The notes: generated by a model not told the origin, from the sequence alone. Counted from the first letter of the stretch, positions 8,573 to 17,205 are shown. The stretch: 64,000 nt of DNA from Candidatus Metaruminococcus caecorum (GCA_904420045.1 CAJFTY010000018.1:1-64000), one strand, 5' to 3'. Numbers and translations: made by a program.

Positions 8573-9360
8573 TCCGGCAGACCGCCTCGCTGGAGGGGCT
8601 GAGCTTCCCGCCCCATCCCCAACTGACAAGAATCTGGTCGCTGTACGGCGCGTATGGCTCCCAGTATGATTTCTGCCGGTTTTATCTGGCGCAAAACGGC
8701 GCGGGGGTTCCCTGCGCGGTTTTTTGCGTTTTGGATGGAGGAATCACCCTGTACGGATGGCGGCCGGACGCCGATGAGGAGTTGGCGGATTTTATCCGGA
8801 TGCAGCCGTTTTTGGCGGGGGCCAGCGTTTGCTCCGACACCCTTCCAACGCTATTAAAAGACGAATTTTCCCTGCATAGAGGGAATATTATGGTTAAAAA
8901 GCTTGTGGGGGGAGGGGCCGCCCGGCCCGGCTCTCCAGATTTCCGAAGGGCGTACCGGATTTTGGAACAGGTGTTCCCCGGGTATTTTCCGCCCGGCGGA
9001 TTTGACCAGTGGTACTGCGACGCTTCCCATCGGATCCGGCACGGGGCGCAGGATCTGTTTTTGTTGGAGGACGCCGCCACCGGATCATTGGGGTATGGCG
9101 ACGGGGAGTACGCGCTGATTAGCCAGGTGGCTGTGCAAAAGAGCGATCGGGGCAAAGGAATAGGCAGCCGCCTGCTCACGGCGATGGAACAGGCGGCTTT
9201 GGGAAAGTCCGCCGGCCGGTGCCGGACGGCGGTGTACAGCAAGGACGAGGGAACCGACCGGTTCTATCAGAAAAACGGATATGTGCGGGCGGGAATCTGG
9301 ACGGAGATCTCCCGGCCGCCGGAAAGGATTGGTTCGACCAATGGCAGAGAGCTTTTTTAA
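8569..9360 (+). CDS. GNAT family N-acetyltransferase
   Basis: A 263-residue protein whose C-terminal half carries the acetyl-CoA binding core of the GNAT fold: ISQVAVQKSDRGKGIGSRLL (the RGKGIG pyrophosphate loop) and later DRFYQKNGYV. The N-terminal ~120 residues are not recognisable and may contribute substrate binding. The GTG start overlaps the TGA of the upstream peptidase as GTGA, implying translational coupling. The substrate is unknown. Position in the peptidase operon suggests an amino acid, peptide or protein N-terminus. Confidence 0.8.
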   Translation: MIRQTASLEGLSFPPHPQLTRIWSLYGAYGSQYDFCRFYLAQNGAGVPCAVFCVLDGGITLYGWRPDADEELADFIRMQPFLAGASVCSDTLPTLLKDEFSLHRGNIMVKKLVGGGAARPGSPDFRRAYRILEQVFPGYFPPGGFDQWYCDASHRIRHGAQDLFLLEDAATGSLGYGDGEYALISQVAVQKSDRGKGIGSRLLTAMEQAALGKSAGRCRTAVYSKDEGTDRFYQKNGYVRAGIWTEISRPPERIGSTNGRELF

Positions 9361-10603
9361 CATCGACGGGCAGCTTCGAACCCTGGCGGCCCAAGCGGAG
9401 GCCGACTGCGGGGAGGCGTTTGCCCGGATCGAGGAGACCTGTGCGTTTAACGAAGAAAAGGTATTGTCCGCCTTTGCCCGTCAGCGGGTGAGCGAGGTGC
9501 ACTTTAAAGGGAGCACCGGTTACGGTTACGACGACCTGGGGCGGGAGACGCTCGACCGGGTATACGCGGACTTTTTCGGGTGCGAGGACGCGCTGGTGCG
9601 CCACAATTTTGTATCGGGCACCCATGCGCTGACAGTGGCGCTGTTCGGTGTTTTGCGGGCGGGCGATACCATGGTATCGCTGACCGGAGCGCCCTACGAC
9701 ACCATGGAGGAGGTCATCGGCCTGCGGGGAGAAGGCCACGGCTCCTTAAAGGACTTTGGGGTTTCCTACCGCCAGCTGGACCTGCTGGAAAGCGGCGCGC
9801 CGGACCTTGCGGGGATTCCCTCGGCGGTACAGGGGGCCAAGGTCGCGTACATACAGCGATCCCGAGGGTATTCCCTGCGGCCCTCCCTAACGGTGGAGCA
9901 GATCGGTGCCATGGCCGCCGCCGCCAAAGCCGCCAACCCGGCGGTCAGGGTGATCGTGGACAACTGCTATGGGGAGTTTGTGGAAAAAACCGAGCCCACC
10001 CAGGCGGGGGCCGACCTGATTGTGGGGTCGCTCATCAAAAACCCTGGCGGCGGCGTTGCGGAAACCGGCGGCTATATCGCCGGGAAACGGGAGCTCATCG
10101 AGCTGTGCTCCTACCGGCTGACTTGTGTAGGGCTGGGTAAAGAGGTAGGGTGTACCTTAAACCAGTCCAAGCCCATGTTTATGGGGGCGTTTTTGGCTCC
10201 TCAGACGGTGGCGAACGCCGTCAAAACCTCGGTGTTTGCCCTGCGGCTGTTCGAGCTGCTGGGGTTTGAGGCATTCCCCCGGTTTGACGAGTACCGCACC
10301 GATATCATCGCCGCCATCCGGCTGGGGACGCCGGAGCGCCTGATCGCCTTTTGCCAGGGGATTCAAAAGGGCTCCCCGGTGGACGGCTTCGTCTCGCCGG
10401 AGCCCTGGGATATGCCGGGCTACGACAGCCCGGTGATTATGGCCGCGGGGGCGTTTACCGGGGGCGCTTCCATCGAGCTGTCCGCCGACGCTCCCCTGCG
10501 GGAGCCCTATGCCGTCTGGCTGCAAGGGGGAATCACCTACAACACCGGAAAGCTGGGGATCCTGTGCGCCGCTCAGGCACTGAAAGAGCAGGGGCTCATT
10601 TAG
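9341..10603 (+). CDS. YnbB-like PLP enzyme (methionine gamma-lyase / aluminium resistance family)
   Basis: A 420-residue fold-type I pyridoxal-phosphate protein. The family hallmarks are HFKGSTGYGYDDLGR near the N-terminus, the SGTHAL segment and SLIKNPGGGVAETGGYIAG, whose Lys is the expected Schiff-base residue. Family members are annotated methionine gamma-lyase-like or aluminium resistance protein, without a settled reaction. I start at ATG 9341, preceded by AAAGGA and overlapping the GNAT gene by 20 bases. The longer open frame gives an Arg-rich extension without family character. It is the last gene of the run. Confidence 0.88.
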   Translation: MAESFFNIDGQLRTLAAQAEADCGEAFARIEETCAFNEEKVLSAFARQRVSEVHFKGSTGYGYDDLGRETLDRVYADFFGCEDALVRHNFVSGTHALTVALFGVLRAGDTMVSLTGAPYDTMEEVIGLRGEGHGSLKDFGVSYRQLDLLESGAPDLAGIPSAVQGAKVAYIQRSRGYSLRPSLTVEQIGAMAAAAKAANPAVRVIVDNCYGEFVEKTEPTQAGADLIVGSLIKNPGGGVAETGGYIAGKRELIELCSYRLTCVGLGKEVGCTLNQSKPMFMGAFLAPQTVANAVKTSVFALRLFELLGFEAFPRFDEYRTDIIAAIRLGTPERLIAFCQGIQKGSPVDGFVSPEPWDMPGYDSPVIMAAGAFTGGASIELSADAPLREPYAVWLQGGITYNTGKLGILCAAQALKEQGLI

Positions 10604-10694
10604 CCAAGCGCCGGACGGTTTGGCTGCCATGTGGCCGAATCAAGAACAAACTTTAAAGGGAAGATTACATTTTTCTGACAAAATTCTCCCGCCC

Positions 10695-10724
10695 TTGCGC
10701 GGGCTGGGAAATTCATGATACAAT
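10695..10724 (+). promoter_or_regulatory. Promoter of the peptide-binding lipoprotein
   Basis: TTGCGC (10695-10700), 18 bp, TACAAT (10719-10724), about 108 bp before the ATG. The remaining spacer between the two genes shows nothing else. Confidence 0.55.
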
Positions 10725-10831
10725 ATCCGCAGAACAGGGCATGTGCGCCAAATGGAGGTGGACGCACTGGGTTTGCTTGAGGAAAGACACAAAATGCCGT
10801 TTTCTCCATTGCTTGGAAAGGAGGGCCCCGG

Positions 10832-12442
10832 ATGTCCGGCCTGATGACAAAATTAATTGCTGTGCTCCTTTCGGCTACAATCGTCGTGCTGTGCCTGGGA
10901 GGGTGCTCCGACAAGACGGCCGGGCAGCTGTTTAAGTACGACCTGGACGCGGACCCCGCCAACCTGGATCCTCAGCTGGCAAACGACTATGCTTCGCTGT
11001 TGGTGATTGAAAACACCATGGAGGGCCTTCTGCGTCTCAAGGAGGACGGCGGGCTCACCGAGGGAGTGGCCACCGATTACACCGTGTCCGACGACGGCAC
11101 CACCTATAAATTCACCCTGCGGCAGAACGCGAAATGGCAAAACGGCGATCCGGTGACCGCCCATGATTTTGTGTTCGCCTTTCAGCGGCTGTTCAAGCCG
11201 GAGACCGGCTCCACCACCGCGCAGGATTTTTACTGCATCAAAAATTCCCAGAGCATCCACAAAGGGGAGATGGATGCCGGAAAGCTGGGGGTTTCCGCCA
11301 AGGATGATTACACGCTAATCATCCAGTTGGATTACCCAAACGCCATGTTTCCAGCGCTTCTGACCACAGCGGCGGCCATGCCCTGCAACAAGGATTTTTT
11401 TTACGACACCAAGGGGAAATACGGACTGGAGGCCAAAACCACCCTGTCCAACGGCCCGTTTTACTTAAAGGCGTGGGGGCACGACGACTATCTGTCCTGC
11501 CGGCTCAACGACCAGTACCAGTCAGCCCAACAGCCGGTGGCGTCTGGGGTGAGCTTTATCGTAGAGGACAGCCGGGAGGATCAGATTAGCCGGTTTCAAA
11601 AACAGCAGAGCAGCGCCATCGTGTTAAGCGGGCAGGAGGCTGCGGAGCTTCGGGAGAAAAACTACCAGTTTACGAGCTTTGAAAACACCGTCTGGGGGAT
11701 TGCTTTTAACCAGAACGGCACCCCCTTTGCCAACAAAAACCTTCGTTTGGCATTGCTGTACGCCTTTTCACCCCAGAGCTTTGACAAACAGCTGCCAGAG
11801 GATCTGAAGCGGATATCCGCGGTGGTTCCTCAGAGCATTACGTTGCTCAACCGCGCCTACCGGGACTATGCCGGCTCCAATATGCTGCCGGAATTTGACG
11901 CCGCCAAGGCCCGGGAGTATTTGGCTCTTGCCAAAAACGAGCTGGGCGCCGACAAGCTGAACGGGCTGGAGCTCATCGCCCCGGTGGGGACGGGAGTAGA
12001 CCATCTGGGACTGTTTTCTTATGTCTCCCAGATCTGGCAGAAGGAGCTGGGGATTTATCTGGCGGTCAAAGAGCTTCCTGCCGACGAATTCCAAACGGCG
12101 TTGGAGAGCGGGAATTACCAGTGCGCCATCACCTCCTTGTCTGCGCAGTACAATTCGCCCGCGTCGGTGCTTTCGTCGTTTACCAGCGGTTCCGCGAAAA
12201 ACCTGTTTGGCTACAAGTCGGAAACCTATGACTCGATCCTGGCGGGCGCCGCCCGGCAGAACGGACTTTCCCAGGCCGCGGCAGAGTACAAAAAGGCGGA
12301 GCGGCGGATCATCAATGACGGGGTGTTCCTGCCGTTGTATGTACAGAAGGAATACTTTACCACCGAAGCCGACACCACTGGCGTGATCTATCATGCAGCC
12401 ACCAAGATGGTCCAGTTTTCCCAGGGCCGGAAAAAAGGGTGA
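10832..12442 (+). CDS. Oligopeptide ABC transporter substrate-binding lipoprotein (orphan)
   Basis: A 536-residue family 5 solute-binding protein (OppA/DppA type). A lipoprotein signal peptide runs from residue 1 and ends in the lipobox CLGGC with Cys25 as the lipidated residue. The mature part has the family segments near residue 40 (DADPANLDPQLA), TYKFTLRQNAKWQNGDPVTA and DFVFAFQRL. It captures peptides outside the membrane for import. No permease or ATPase genes are next to it, so it must share a transporter encoded elsewhere or act as a sensor. AAAGGAGG precedes the ATG. Confidence 0.9.
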   Translation: MSGLMTKLIAVLLSATIVVLCLGGCSDKTAGQLFKYDLDADPANLDPQLANDYASLLVIENTMEGLLRLKEDGGLTEGVATDYTVSDDGTTYKFTLRQNAKWQNGDPVTAHDFVFAFQRLFKPETGSTTAQDFYCIKNSQSIHKGEMDAGKLGVSAKDDYTLIIQLDYPNAMFPALLTTAAAMPCNKDFFYDTKGKYGLEAKTTLSNGPFYLKAWGHDDYLSCRLNDQYQSAQQPVASGVSFIVEDSREDQISRFQKQQSSAIVLSGQEAAELREKNYQFTSFENTVWGIAFNQNGTPFANKNLRLALLYAFSPQSFDKQLPEDLKRISAVVPQSITLLNRAYRDYAGSNMLPEFDAAKAREYLALAKNELGADKLNGLELIAPVGTGVDHLGLFSYVSQIWQKELGIYLAVKELPADEFQTALESGNYQCAITSLSAQYNSPASVLSSFTSGSAKNLFGYKSETYDSILAGAARQNGLSQAAAEYKKAERRIINDGVFLPLYVQKEYFTTEADTTGVIYHAATKMVQFSQGRKKG

Positions 12443-12496
12443 GAATAAAAACTCCGGCGGAGTTTGGCAATTTTCGGGAAAATTTTGAAAAAATTC

Positions 12497-12525
12497 TTGC
12501 AAACCAAAGCGGTTTGTGCTAAACT
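12497..12525 (+). promoter_or_regulatory. rpsB promoter with inverted repeat in the spacer
   Basis: TTGCAA (12497-12502), 17 bp, TAAACT (12520-12525). A 6-bp inverted repeat (CAAACC/GGTTTG) overlaps the -35 and spacer and could be an operator. Confidence 0.65.
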
Positions 12526-12551
12526 ATTATAGCAATACGCACGCGAGACGT

Positions 12552-12598
12552 GATATCGGCACGGTGCCGGGCACAAAATGTCCCGGTCGCTGGATATC
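12552..12598 (+). promoter_or_regulatory. Structured 5' leader of rpsB
   Basis: GATATC at 12552 and 12593 close a stem around an inner hairpin, CCGGG (12567-12571) with CCCGG (12582-12586). It lies between the promoter and the Shine-Dalgarno of ribosomal protein S2. Leaders of ribosomal protein genes often bind their own product, but I cannot match this one to a known S2 leader. Confidence 0.4.
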
Positions 12599-12648
12599 TT
12601 TCTGCGTCCGCGGAGGGTAATTTTAACCAAAAACAGGAGGAATTTTTC

Positions 12649-13392
12649 ATGGCAGTAGTTTCTATGAAGCAGCTTCTTGAAGCCGGCGTCCACTTCGGAC
12701 ACCAGACAAGAAGATGGAACCCGAAGATGGCTCGTTACATCTTCACCGAGCGCAACGGCATCTACATCATCGACCTGCAGAAAACCGTCAAAAAGCTGGA
12801 AGAGGCGTATCTGTTTGTCCGCGACGTAGCGGCGGCGGGCGACTCCGTGCTGTTTGTGGGCACCAAAAAGCAGGCTGCCGAGTCCGTCAAAGAAGAGGCG
12901 GAGCGCTGCGGCATGCACTATGTCAACGCCCGTTGGCTGGGCGGCATGATGACCAACTTTAAAACCATCCGGAAACGGATTGACCGTCTGGCGCAGCTGC
13001 GCAAGATGGAGGAGGACGGCACCTTTGACCTGCTCCCCAAAAAAGAGGTCATCAAACTGAAACTGGAAATTGAAAAACTCGAAAAATTCTTGGGCGGTAT
13101 CAAACACATGGATCGTCTCCCCGGCGCACTGTTCATCGTCGACCCCCGCAAAGAGCGCATCGCGGTTTCTGAAGCAAGAAAGCTCGGTATCCCGATCGTG
13201 GCGATTGTCGACACCAACTGCGATCCCGATGAGATCGACTATGTGATCCCCGGCAACGACGACGCGATCCGCGCGGTCAAACTGATCTCCGGCGCAATGG
13301 CCAACGCTGTGCTGGAAGGCAAGCAGGGCCAGCAGGACGCTGCGGAGGAAGCTCCCGCAGAACAGCCTGCTCAAGAAGCGGCCGCTGAATAA
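12649..13392 (+). CDS. rpsB: 30S ribosomal protein S2
   Basis: A 247-residue small-subunit ribosomal protein. The opening [20 protein letters not shown] and [11 protein letters not shown], the KKQA.. and [16 protein letters not shown] segments and the conserved [29 protein letters not shown] region are all present. The C-terminus ends in an Ala/Glu/Gln-rich tail. AGGAGG at 12635-12640 sets the ATG at 12649; the frame extends upstream only through leader sequence. It is paired with tsf as in most bacteria, with a hairpin between them. Confidence 0.97.
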   Translation: MAVVSMKQLLEAGVHFGHQTRRWNPKMARYIFTERNGIYIIDLQKTVKKLEEAYLFVRDVAAAGDSVLFVGTKKQAAESVKEEAERCGMHYVNARWLGGMMTNFKTIRKRIDRLAQLRKMEEDGTFDLLPKKEVIKLKLEIEKLEKFLGGIKHMDRLPGALFIVDPRKERIAVSEARKLGIPIVAIVDTNCDPDEIDYVIPGNDDAIRAVKLISGAMANAVLEGKQGQQDAAEEAPAEQPAQEAAAE

Positions 13393-13414
13393 TTTTTTGA
13401 CATTCATACATCCA

Positions 13415-13448
13415 GAAAAACCCCATATGAAGCGATATGGGGTTTTTC
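13415..13448 (+). terminator. Hairpin between rpsB and tsf
   Basis: GAAAAACCCCATAT pairs perfectly with its complement at 13435-13448 around GAAGCG, with a T run in the 3' arm. It may act as a partial terminator adjusting tsf relative to rpsB. Confidence 0.7.
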
Positions 13449-13504
13449 ACGGCTTATCCCGGAAATCAACCACCGGAATCTTACGATAACAGGAGGAAAA
13501 AAAC

Positions 13505-14428
13505 ATGGCTTCTTTTACTGCAAAAGACGTGCAGGAGCTCCGGGCGAGAACTTCCTGCGGTATGATGGACTGCAAAAACGCTTTGACCGCTGCAGATGGC
13601 GATATGGACAAAGCCGTTGAAATTCTGAGAGAAAAAGGCCTGGCGGCCGCTACCAAAAAGGCCGGCCGTATCGCGGCGGAGGGTCTGGTCGTGGCCAAAG
13701 TGTACGACGATAAGAACGCCGGTGTCGTGGTGGAGGTCAACTCCGAGACCGACTTTGTGGCGAAAAACGAGACCTTTGTGGAGTTTGCAAACGTGATTGC
13801 AGACACCATCGCAGACGCGAATCCTGCGGACGTGGACGCGCTGATGAAGGTTAAAGCCAAAGGTTCTGACATGACTGTGGAGGAACTGCTCCGCGACAAG
13901 ATCCTGACCATCGGTGAAAACCTGAAAATCCGCCGGTTTGAGCGGGTGGAGGGCACCACCGCTGCATATGTGCACGGCGGCGGCCGCATCGGTGTGCTGG
14001 TGAAATTTGACACCGATCTGGGCGACAAAGACGAGTTTAAAGCCTGTGGCAAAGACGTTGCCATGCAGGTGGCGGCGATGTCTCCCCAGTATTTGGATCC
14101 CGCTTCCGTTCCCGCTGAGGAGCTGGACAAGGAAAAAGAGATTTTGATGGCGCAGATCCAGAACGACGAAAAGAGCAAAAACAAACCCGCCCAGGTCATC
14201 GAGAAGATGGTCACCGGCCGGATCAACAAATATTACAAGGAAGTCTGCCTGACCGACCAGGCGTTTATCAAAGACGGCGATCTGTCCGTCGCTAAGTATG
14301 TGGAGAACACCGCGAAAGCGTTGGGCGGCAGCATTAAGATCGAGTCCTTTATCCGCTTTGAGCGGGGCGAGGGCCTGGAGAAAAAGAGCGATAACTTCGC
14401 GGACGAAGTTGCTTCTATGATTAAATAA
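13505..14428 (+). CDS. tsf: Translation elongation factor Ts
   Basis: A 307-residue nucleotide exchange factor that recycles EF-Tu. The UBA-like N-terminus (VQELRARTSCGMMDCKNAL) is followed by the TDFVAKNE motif near residue 82 and the dimerisation/coiled-coil region. The C-terminal half contains LTDQAFIKD near residue 257. Its length is typical of the long form. AGGAGG sits seven bases before the ATG. It lies downstream of rpsB and ends at a good terminator. Confidence 0.97.
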   Translation: MASFTAKDVQELRARTSCGMMDCKNALTAADGDMDKAVEILREKGLAAATKKAGRIAAEGLVVAKVYDDKNAGVVVEVNSETDFVAKNETFVEFANVIADTIADANPADVDALMKVKAKGSDMTVEELLRDKILTIGENLKIRRFERVEGTTAAYVHGGGRIGVLVKFDTDLGDKDEFKACGKDVAMQVAAMSPQYLDPASVPAEELDKEKEILMAQIQNDEKSKNKPAQVIEKMVTGRINKYYKEVCLTDQAFIKDGDLSVAKYVENTAKALGGSIKIESFIRFERGEGLEKKSDNFADEVASMIK

Positions 14429-14452
14429 GACAGTTTTATCGTCTGACAAAAT

Positions 14453-14484
14453 AAGGGTGTATCCTCTACCGAGGATACACCCTT
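14453..14484 (+). terminator. Intrinsic terminator of the rpsB-tsf operon
   Basis: AAGGGTGTATCCTC pairs perfectly with GAGGATACACCCTT around TACC, followed by TTGG. Confidence 0.8.
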
Positions 14485-14505
14485 TTGGTTTGTTTTCGTC
14501 CGGCG

Positions 14506-14535
14506 TTGACGGGTACGGCGGGTTCGGTGTATACT
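14506..14535 (+). promoter_or_regulatory. Promoter of the FUSC-HAD fusion gene
   Basis: TTGACG (14506-14511), 18 bp, TATACT (14530-14535), 40 bp before the ATG. Confidence 0.6.
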
Positions 14536-14574
14536 AAAAACAGCGATCCACTCAAAAGGAGAGAACCAGCGTTT

Positions 14575-15942
14575 ATGACAGCGGATTTTTTATTGGACCA
14601 TCAGGCAAAACAGCGGCGGGAACATCCCCCAAAAAAGCCGCTGTTCCCAAAAATCGGGCTGCGGATTTTAAAATCCGCAGTGGCGGTGTTCCTCTGCTTT
14701 GTGATCTATCTGCTCCGGGGATGCCGGGGTGTGCCGTTTTATTCCGCTATCGCGGCGATTCTGTGCATGCAGCCCTATGTGGCCAACAGCCTGAAGGTGG
14801 CGCTCAACCGCACCATCGGAACCTTGATTGGCGGCGCGCTGGGGCTTCCCATTCTTTTGCTGGAGCTTCGATTTTTTCCGGCGGAGGACAGCGTCCTGAA
14901 GTACCTTCTTGTTTCCGCCATGGTGATCCCCTTAATCTATCTGACGCTGCTGGTGAAAAAGCCTTCTGCGTCGTATATCACCTGCGTGGTGTTTTTATCC
15001 GTCACGGTCTCTCATGTGACGGATCCCAATCCATATCTGTTCGCCATCAACCGGATGCTGGACACCCTGATCGGCATTTTTGTCTCGCTGGGCGTCAACT
15101 CCATACGGATTCCCCGGCACAAAAACAAGAATCTGTTGCTGGTGGCAGGGCTGGACAAAGGGATTGCCGGTGAGGACGGCACTGTCAGCTCCTTTTCCCG
15201 GGTGAAGATCAATCAACTGGTGAGCCGCGGCGCCAAAATCACCCTGGCAACCGCCCGCACTCCTGCCACCGCGCTGCCCATGCTGGAGGAGCTGGATTTA
15301 AAACTTCCGGTGGTGGTGATGGGGGGAGCGGCTTTGTACGATGTGAAAACCCGCCGGTACACCCAGGTAAAAACCATTCGCCGGCAGGACGCGAAAATGG
15401 TTTTTGAAACGGTCTCCGCCGGGGGACGCAACTGCTTTGTCCACTCGGTGATTCACGATATGCTGCACATCTATTACCAGGAGCTTAAAAACCCCGTAGA
15501 ACGGGAGTACTATGCTGCCATGCGGGGAACACTGCACAAAAATTATGTGTGCGGCGTCCTGCCCGAACCATACGACGCGATCTGTCTGATGGCGGTGATG
15601 GAGCGCCGCCAGGCCCGGGAGTTGGAAGCGGCGCTGCTGGAGCTTCCCTGTGCGGGGCGGCTGCGGATCATCCGGACTCCGGACACCCGGGGAAGCGGGT
15701 ACGAGTTTGTGGAGATATTCAGCCGCGAGGCGTCTTACCACGGCGCTCTGGAGCTTTTAAAAGCGGAATACGGGCTTCGTTCCGCCGTGGTATTCGGCGG
15801 AGGTGAGGCACTTTTACAGGCCGGCGATCAGGCGTACGGCGCGCGGGAAATTCAAAAGCGGCCGGATGAAACGGCGTTTTACGATGCGGACGGACTGGTC
15901 CGGCAAATGGCTTGGTGCTTTTACGGACGCAATAAGATTTGA
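14575..15942 (+). CDS. FUSC/ArAE membrane domain fused to a catalytically dead HAD-like domain
   Basis: A 455-residue two-part protein. Residues about 25-165 form an aromatic-acid-exporter/FUSC type membrane domain with several hydrophobic helices and the motif FYSAIAAILCMQPYVANS. From about residue 185 a Cof-type (class IIB) HAD phosphatase fold follows, recognisable from LLLVAGLDKG, GAKITLATART and VVVMGGAALYD. All HAD catalytic signatures look lost: the DxDGT nucleophile motif reads GLDKG (Gly192 in place of Asp), the Lys motif reads YHG, and the GDxxND loop reads GGGEALL near residue 407. The soluble part is more likely a ligand-binding or regulatory domain than an enzyme (inference). AAAGGAGA precedes the ATG. 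Confidence 0.8.
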   Translation: MTADFLLDHQAKQRREHPPKKPLFPKIGLRILKSAVAVFLCFVIYLLRGCRGVPFYSAIAAILCMQPYVANSLKVALNRTIGTLIGGALGLPILLLELRFFPAEDSVLKYLLVSAMVIPLIYLTLLVKKPSASYITCVVFLSVTVSHVTDPNPYLFAINRMLDTLIGIFVSLGVNSIRIPRHKNKNLLLVAGLDKGIAGEDGTVSSFSRVKINQLVSRGAKITLATARTPATALPMLEELDLKLPVVVMGGAALYDVKTRRYTQVKTIRRQDAKMVFETVSAGGRNCFVHSVIHDMLHIYYQELKNPVEREYYAAMRGTLHKNYVCGVLPEPYDAICLMAVMERRQARELEAALLELPCAGRLRIIRTPDTRGSGYEFVEIFSREASYHGALELLKAEYGLRSAVVFGGGEALLQAGDQAYGAREIQKRPDETAFYDADGLVRQMAWCFYGRNKI

Positions 15943-16029
15943 CTAGGGATAACATTCAGGAAGAATGCGCATTTTAAGGAGTTTTGATAAAATAGCAGAA
16001 CCAAATTGCAGAGGAAGGGATTGTGTATC

Positions 16030-16653
16030 GTGAAAAATTCCACAAAGCAACGCATCGTTTTCTTGACGCTGATTTTATGCATTGTGCTGGGAATTTGTAT
16101 TTTTTTCGTTGTCCGGGAAGCGGGCTCCAGGAAAAACTTTGGTGCTCGAAGCTTTGATACCCAGTCCATTCAGAATGAGGCGCTCACGCTGGCGAAAGAC
16201 TATTACGGTGTGGAAGTCAGCAATCCGCAGGTCATCCATCAAAAAGATCGTATATTTGTGATGTTTAACCTGGATGGAACAGGGCTTCCCGCTGCTGTTC
16301 CTTCTGAAATACAAACCGGCGAAAGTGAAAATTTTGGGTTTATTGAGCTAAAAGGCAAGGCCGGAAGTTATCAAATGGCACAGATCGCCCGTTCCAATTA
16401 TGACAGCGGCATGAATCGAAAAAACATCAGTATATCGGGAGCTGGCGACGTTCATTATGGGATTATAATTGATGATCGGATCGCCAAGATCGAATTTTAC
16501 TGCGGCAATTTTCTAGAAGAGACCTTTGTAAGAAAGGATAAGGAGCATTTTTATTTAGCGTGCCTGGAAGGCTCACAGGGGGCGAATATCTACTGGGCAA
16601 AATTATATGATAAAGGCGGGACGCTGTTGTATACGCAAAACGTGATCGAATAA
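16030..16653 (+). CDS. Membrane-anchored extracytoplasmic protein, unknown function
   Basis: A 207-residue protein with a short positive N-terminus (VKNSTKQR), one hydrophobic helix at about residues 8-29 and a soluble extracellular domain of about 170 residues rich in beta-type segments. There is no lipobox or recognised motif. I start at GTG 16030, nine bases after GAGGAAGGGA. TTG codons at 16006 and 16021 are possible but badly spaced. It stands alone upstream of a strong terminator. It might be a sporulation or envelope protein, given its neighbour spoIIID, but nothing in the sequence proves that. Confidence 0.6.
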   Translation: MKNSTKQRIVFLTLILCIVLGICIFFVVREAGSRKNFGARSFDTQSIQNEALTLAKDYYGVEVSNPQVIHQKDRIFVMFNLDGTGLPAAVPSEIQTGESENFGFIELKGKAGSYQMAQIARSNYDSGMNRKNISISGAGDVHYGIIIDDRIAKIEFYCGNFLEETFVRKDKEHFYLACLEGSQGANIYWAKLYDKGGTLLYTQNVIE

Positions 16654-16662
16654 AGGAGCATT

Positions 16663-16700
16663 CAAAATCCTGGGAGCGCATTTGCGCTCCCAGGATTTTG
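16663..16700. terminator. Strong hairpin terminator
   Basis: Perfect 18-bp stem, CAAAATCCTGGGAGCGCA with its complement, around a TT loop. The A and T runs in the arms make it usable in both directions. Confidence 0.75.
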
Positions 16701-16760
16701 ATATTCTGTATCCAAGAAGGCTTTTCGAACACCGGGAAGAAACAATTCGTATAAACTCGT

Positions 16761-16800
16761 CTTTGTTCGCATATACATGTTTTGAAACATACGAACAAAG
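16761..16800 (+). promoter_or_regulatory. Inverted repeat in the spoIIID leader/promoter
   Basis: CTTTGTTCG (16761-16769) pairs with CGAACAAAG (16792-16800), and inside it ATGTTT with AAACAT. The right arm abuts the ribosome binding site of spoIIID. A CATATACAT inside the left half resembles a sigma-E -10, with a GTATAA-like -35 just upstream. The element may be an operator or an mRNA hairpin. Confidence 0.5.
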
Positions 16801-16813
16801 AGGGTGTCAAGCA

Positions 16814-17074
16814 TTGAAGGAGCCAATCGAGTTTGAGGACCGCAGCGTGCTGTTGGGTCAATACATCATCGAACACAAAGCGACTGTCAGAGCCTGCGCA
16901 AAACAGTTTGGAATATCAAAATCGACCGTACATAAAGACGTATCTGAGCGGTTAAAAAAGGTGAACCCTCATTTGTACGGCCAGGTCAAACAAATTCTCG
17001 ACATCAATAAACAGGAACGGCATATCCGGGGCGGCATGGCCACCCGGGAAAAATACCGGCATTGCCAGGGATAA
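16814..17074 (+). CDS. spoIIID: Sporulation transcriptional regulator SpoIIID
   Basis: An 86-residue DNA-binding protein of the mother-cell sporulation programme. It acts after sigma-E to switch genes on and off ahead of sigma-K. The helix-turn-helix reads VRACAKQFGISKSTVHKDVS (residues about 25-44), and the tail RHIRGGMATREKYRH is the characteristic basic C-terminal helix. The start is TTG 16814 (LKEPIEFEDRSV), with AGAGGG about ten bases upstream. The frame continues upstream only through the leader hairpin. Its presence supports an endospore-forming host. Confidence 0.95.
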   Translation: MKEPIEFEDRSVLLGQYIIEHKATVRACAKQFGISKSTVHKDVSERLKKVNPHLYGQVKQILDINKQERHIRGGMATREKYRHCQG

Positions 17075-17083
17075 TGAAGCGAG

Positions 17084-17119
17084 GAGCAGATGCGCTGTCA
17101 CGGTGCATCTGCTTCTTTG
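17084..17119 (+). terminator. Terminator of spoIIID
   Basis: GAGCAGATGC (17084-17093) pairs with GCATCTGCTT (17105-17114), followed by CTTTGTTTT. Confidence 0.75.
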
Positions 17120-17176
17120 TTTTGCCAAAAAAAGGGGAAAAGCATTCCTGTTAGAAAAACTTTAGAATTCAGGTGG

Positions 17177-17205
17177 TTGAACATTTGGCGAATCTGTGAT
17201 AAGAT
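17177..17205 (+). promoter_or_regulatory. Promoter of the DUF368 gene
   Basis: TTGAAC (17177-17182), 17 bp, TAAGAT (17200-17205), about 105 bp before the start codon. Confidence 0.55.
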
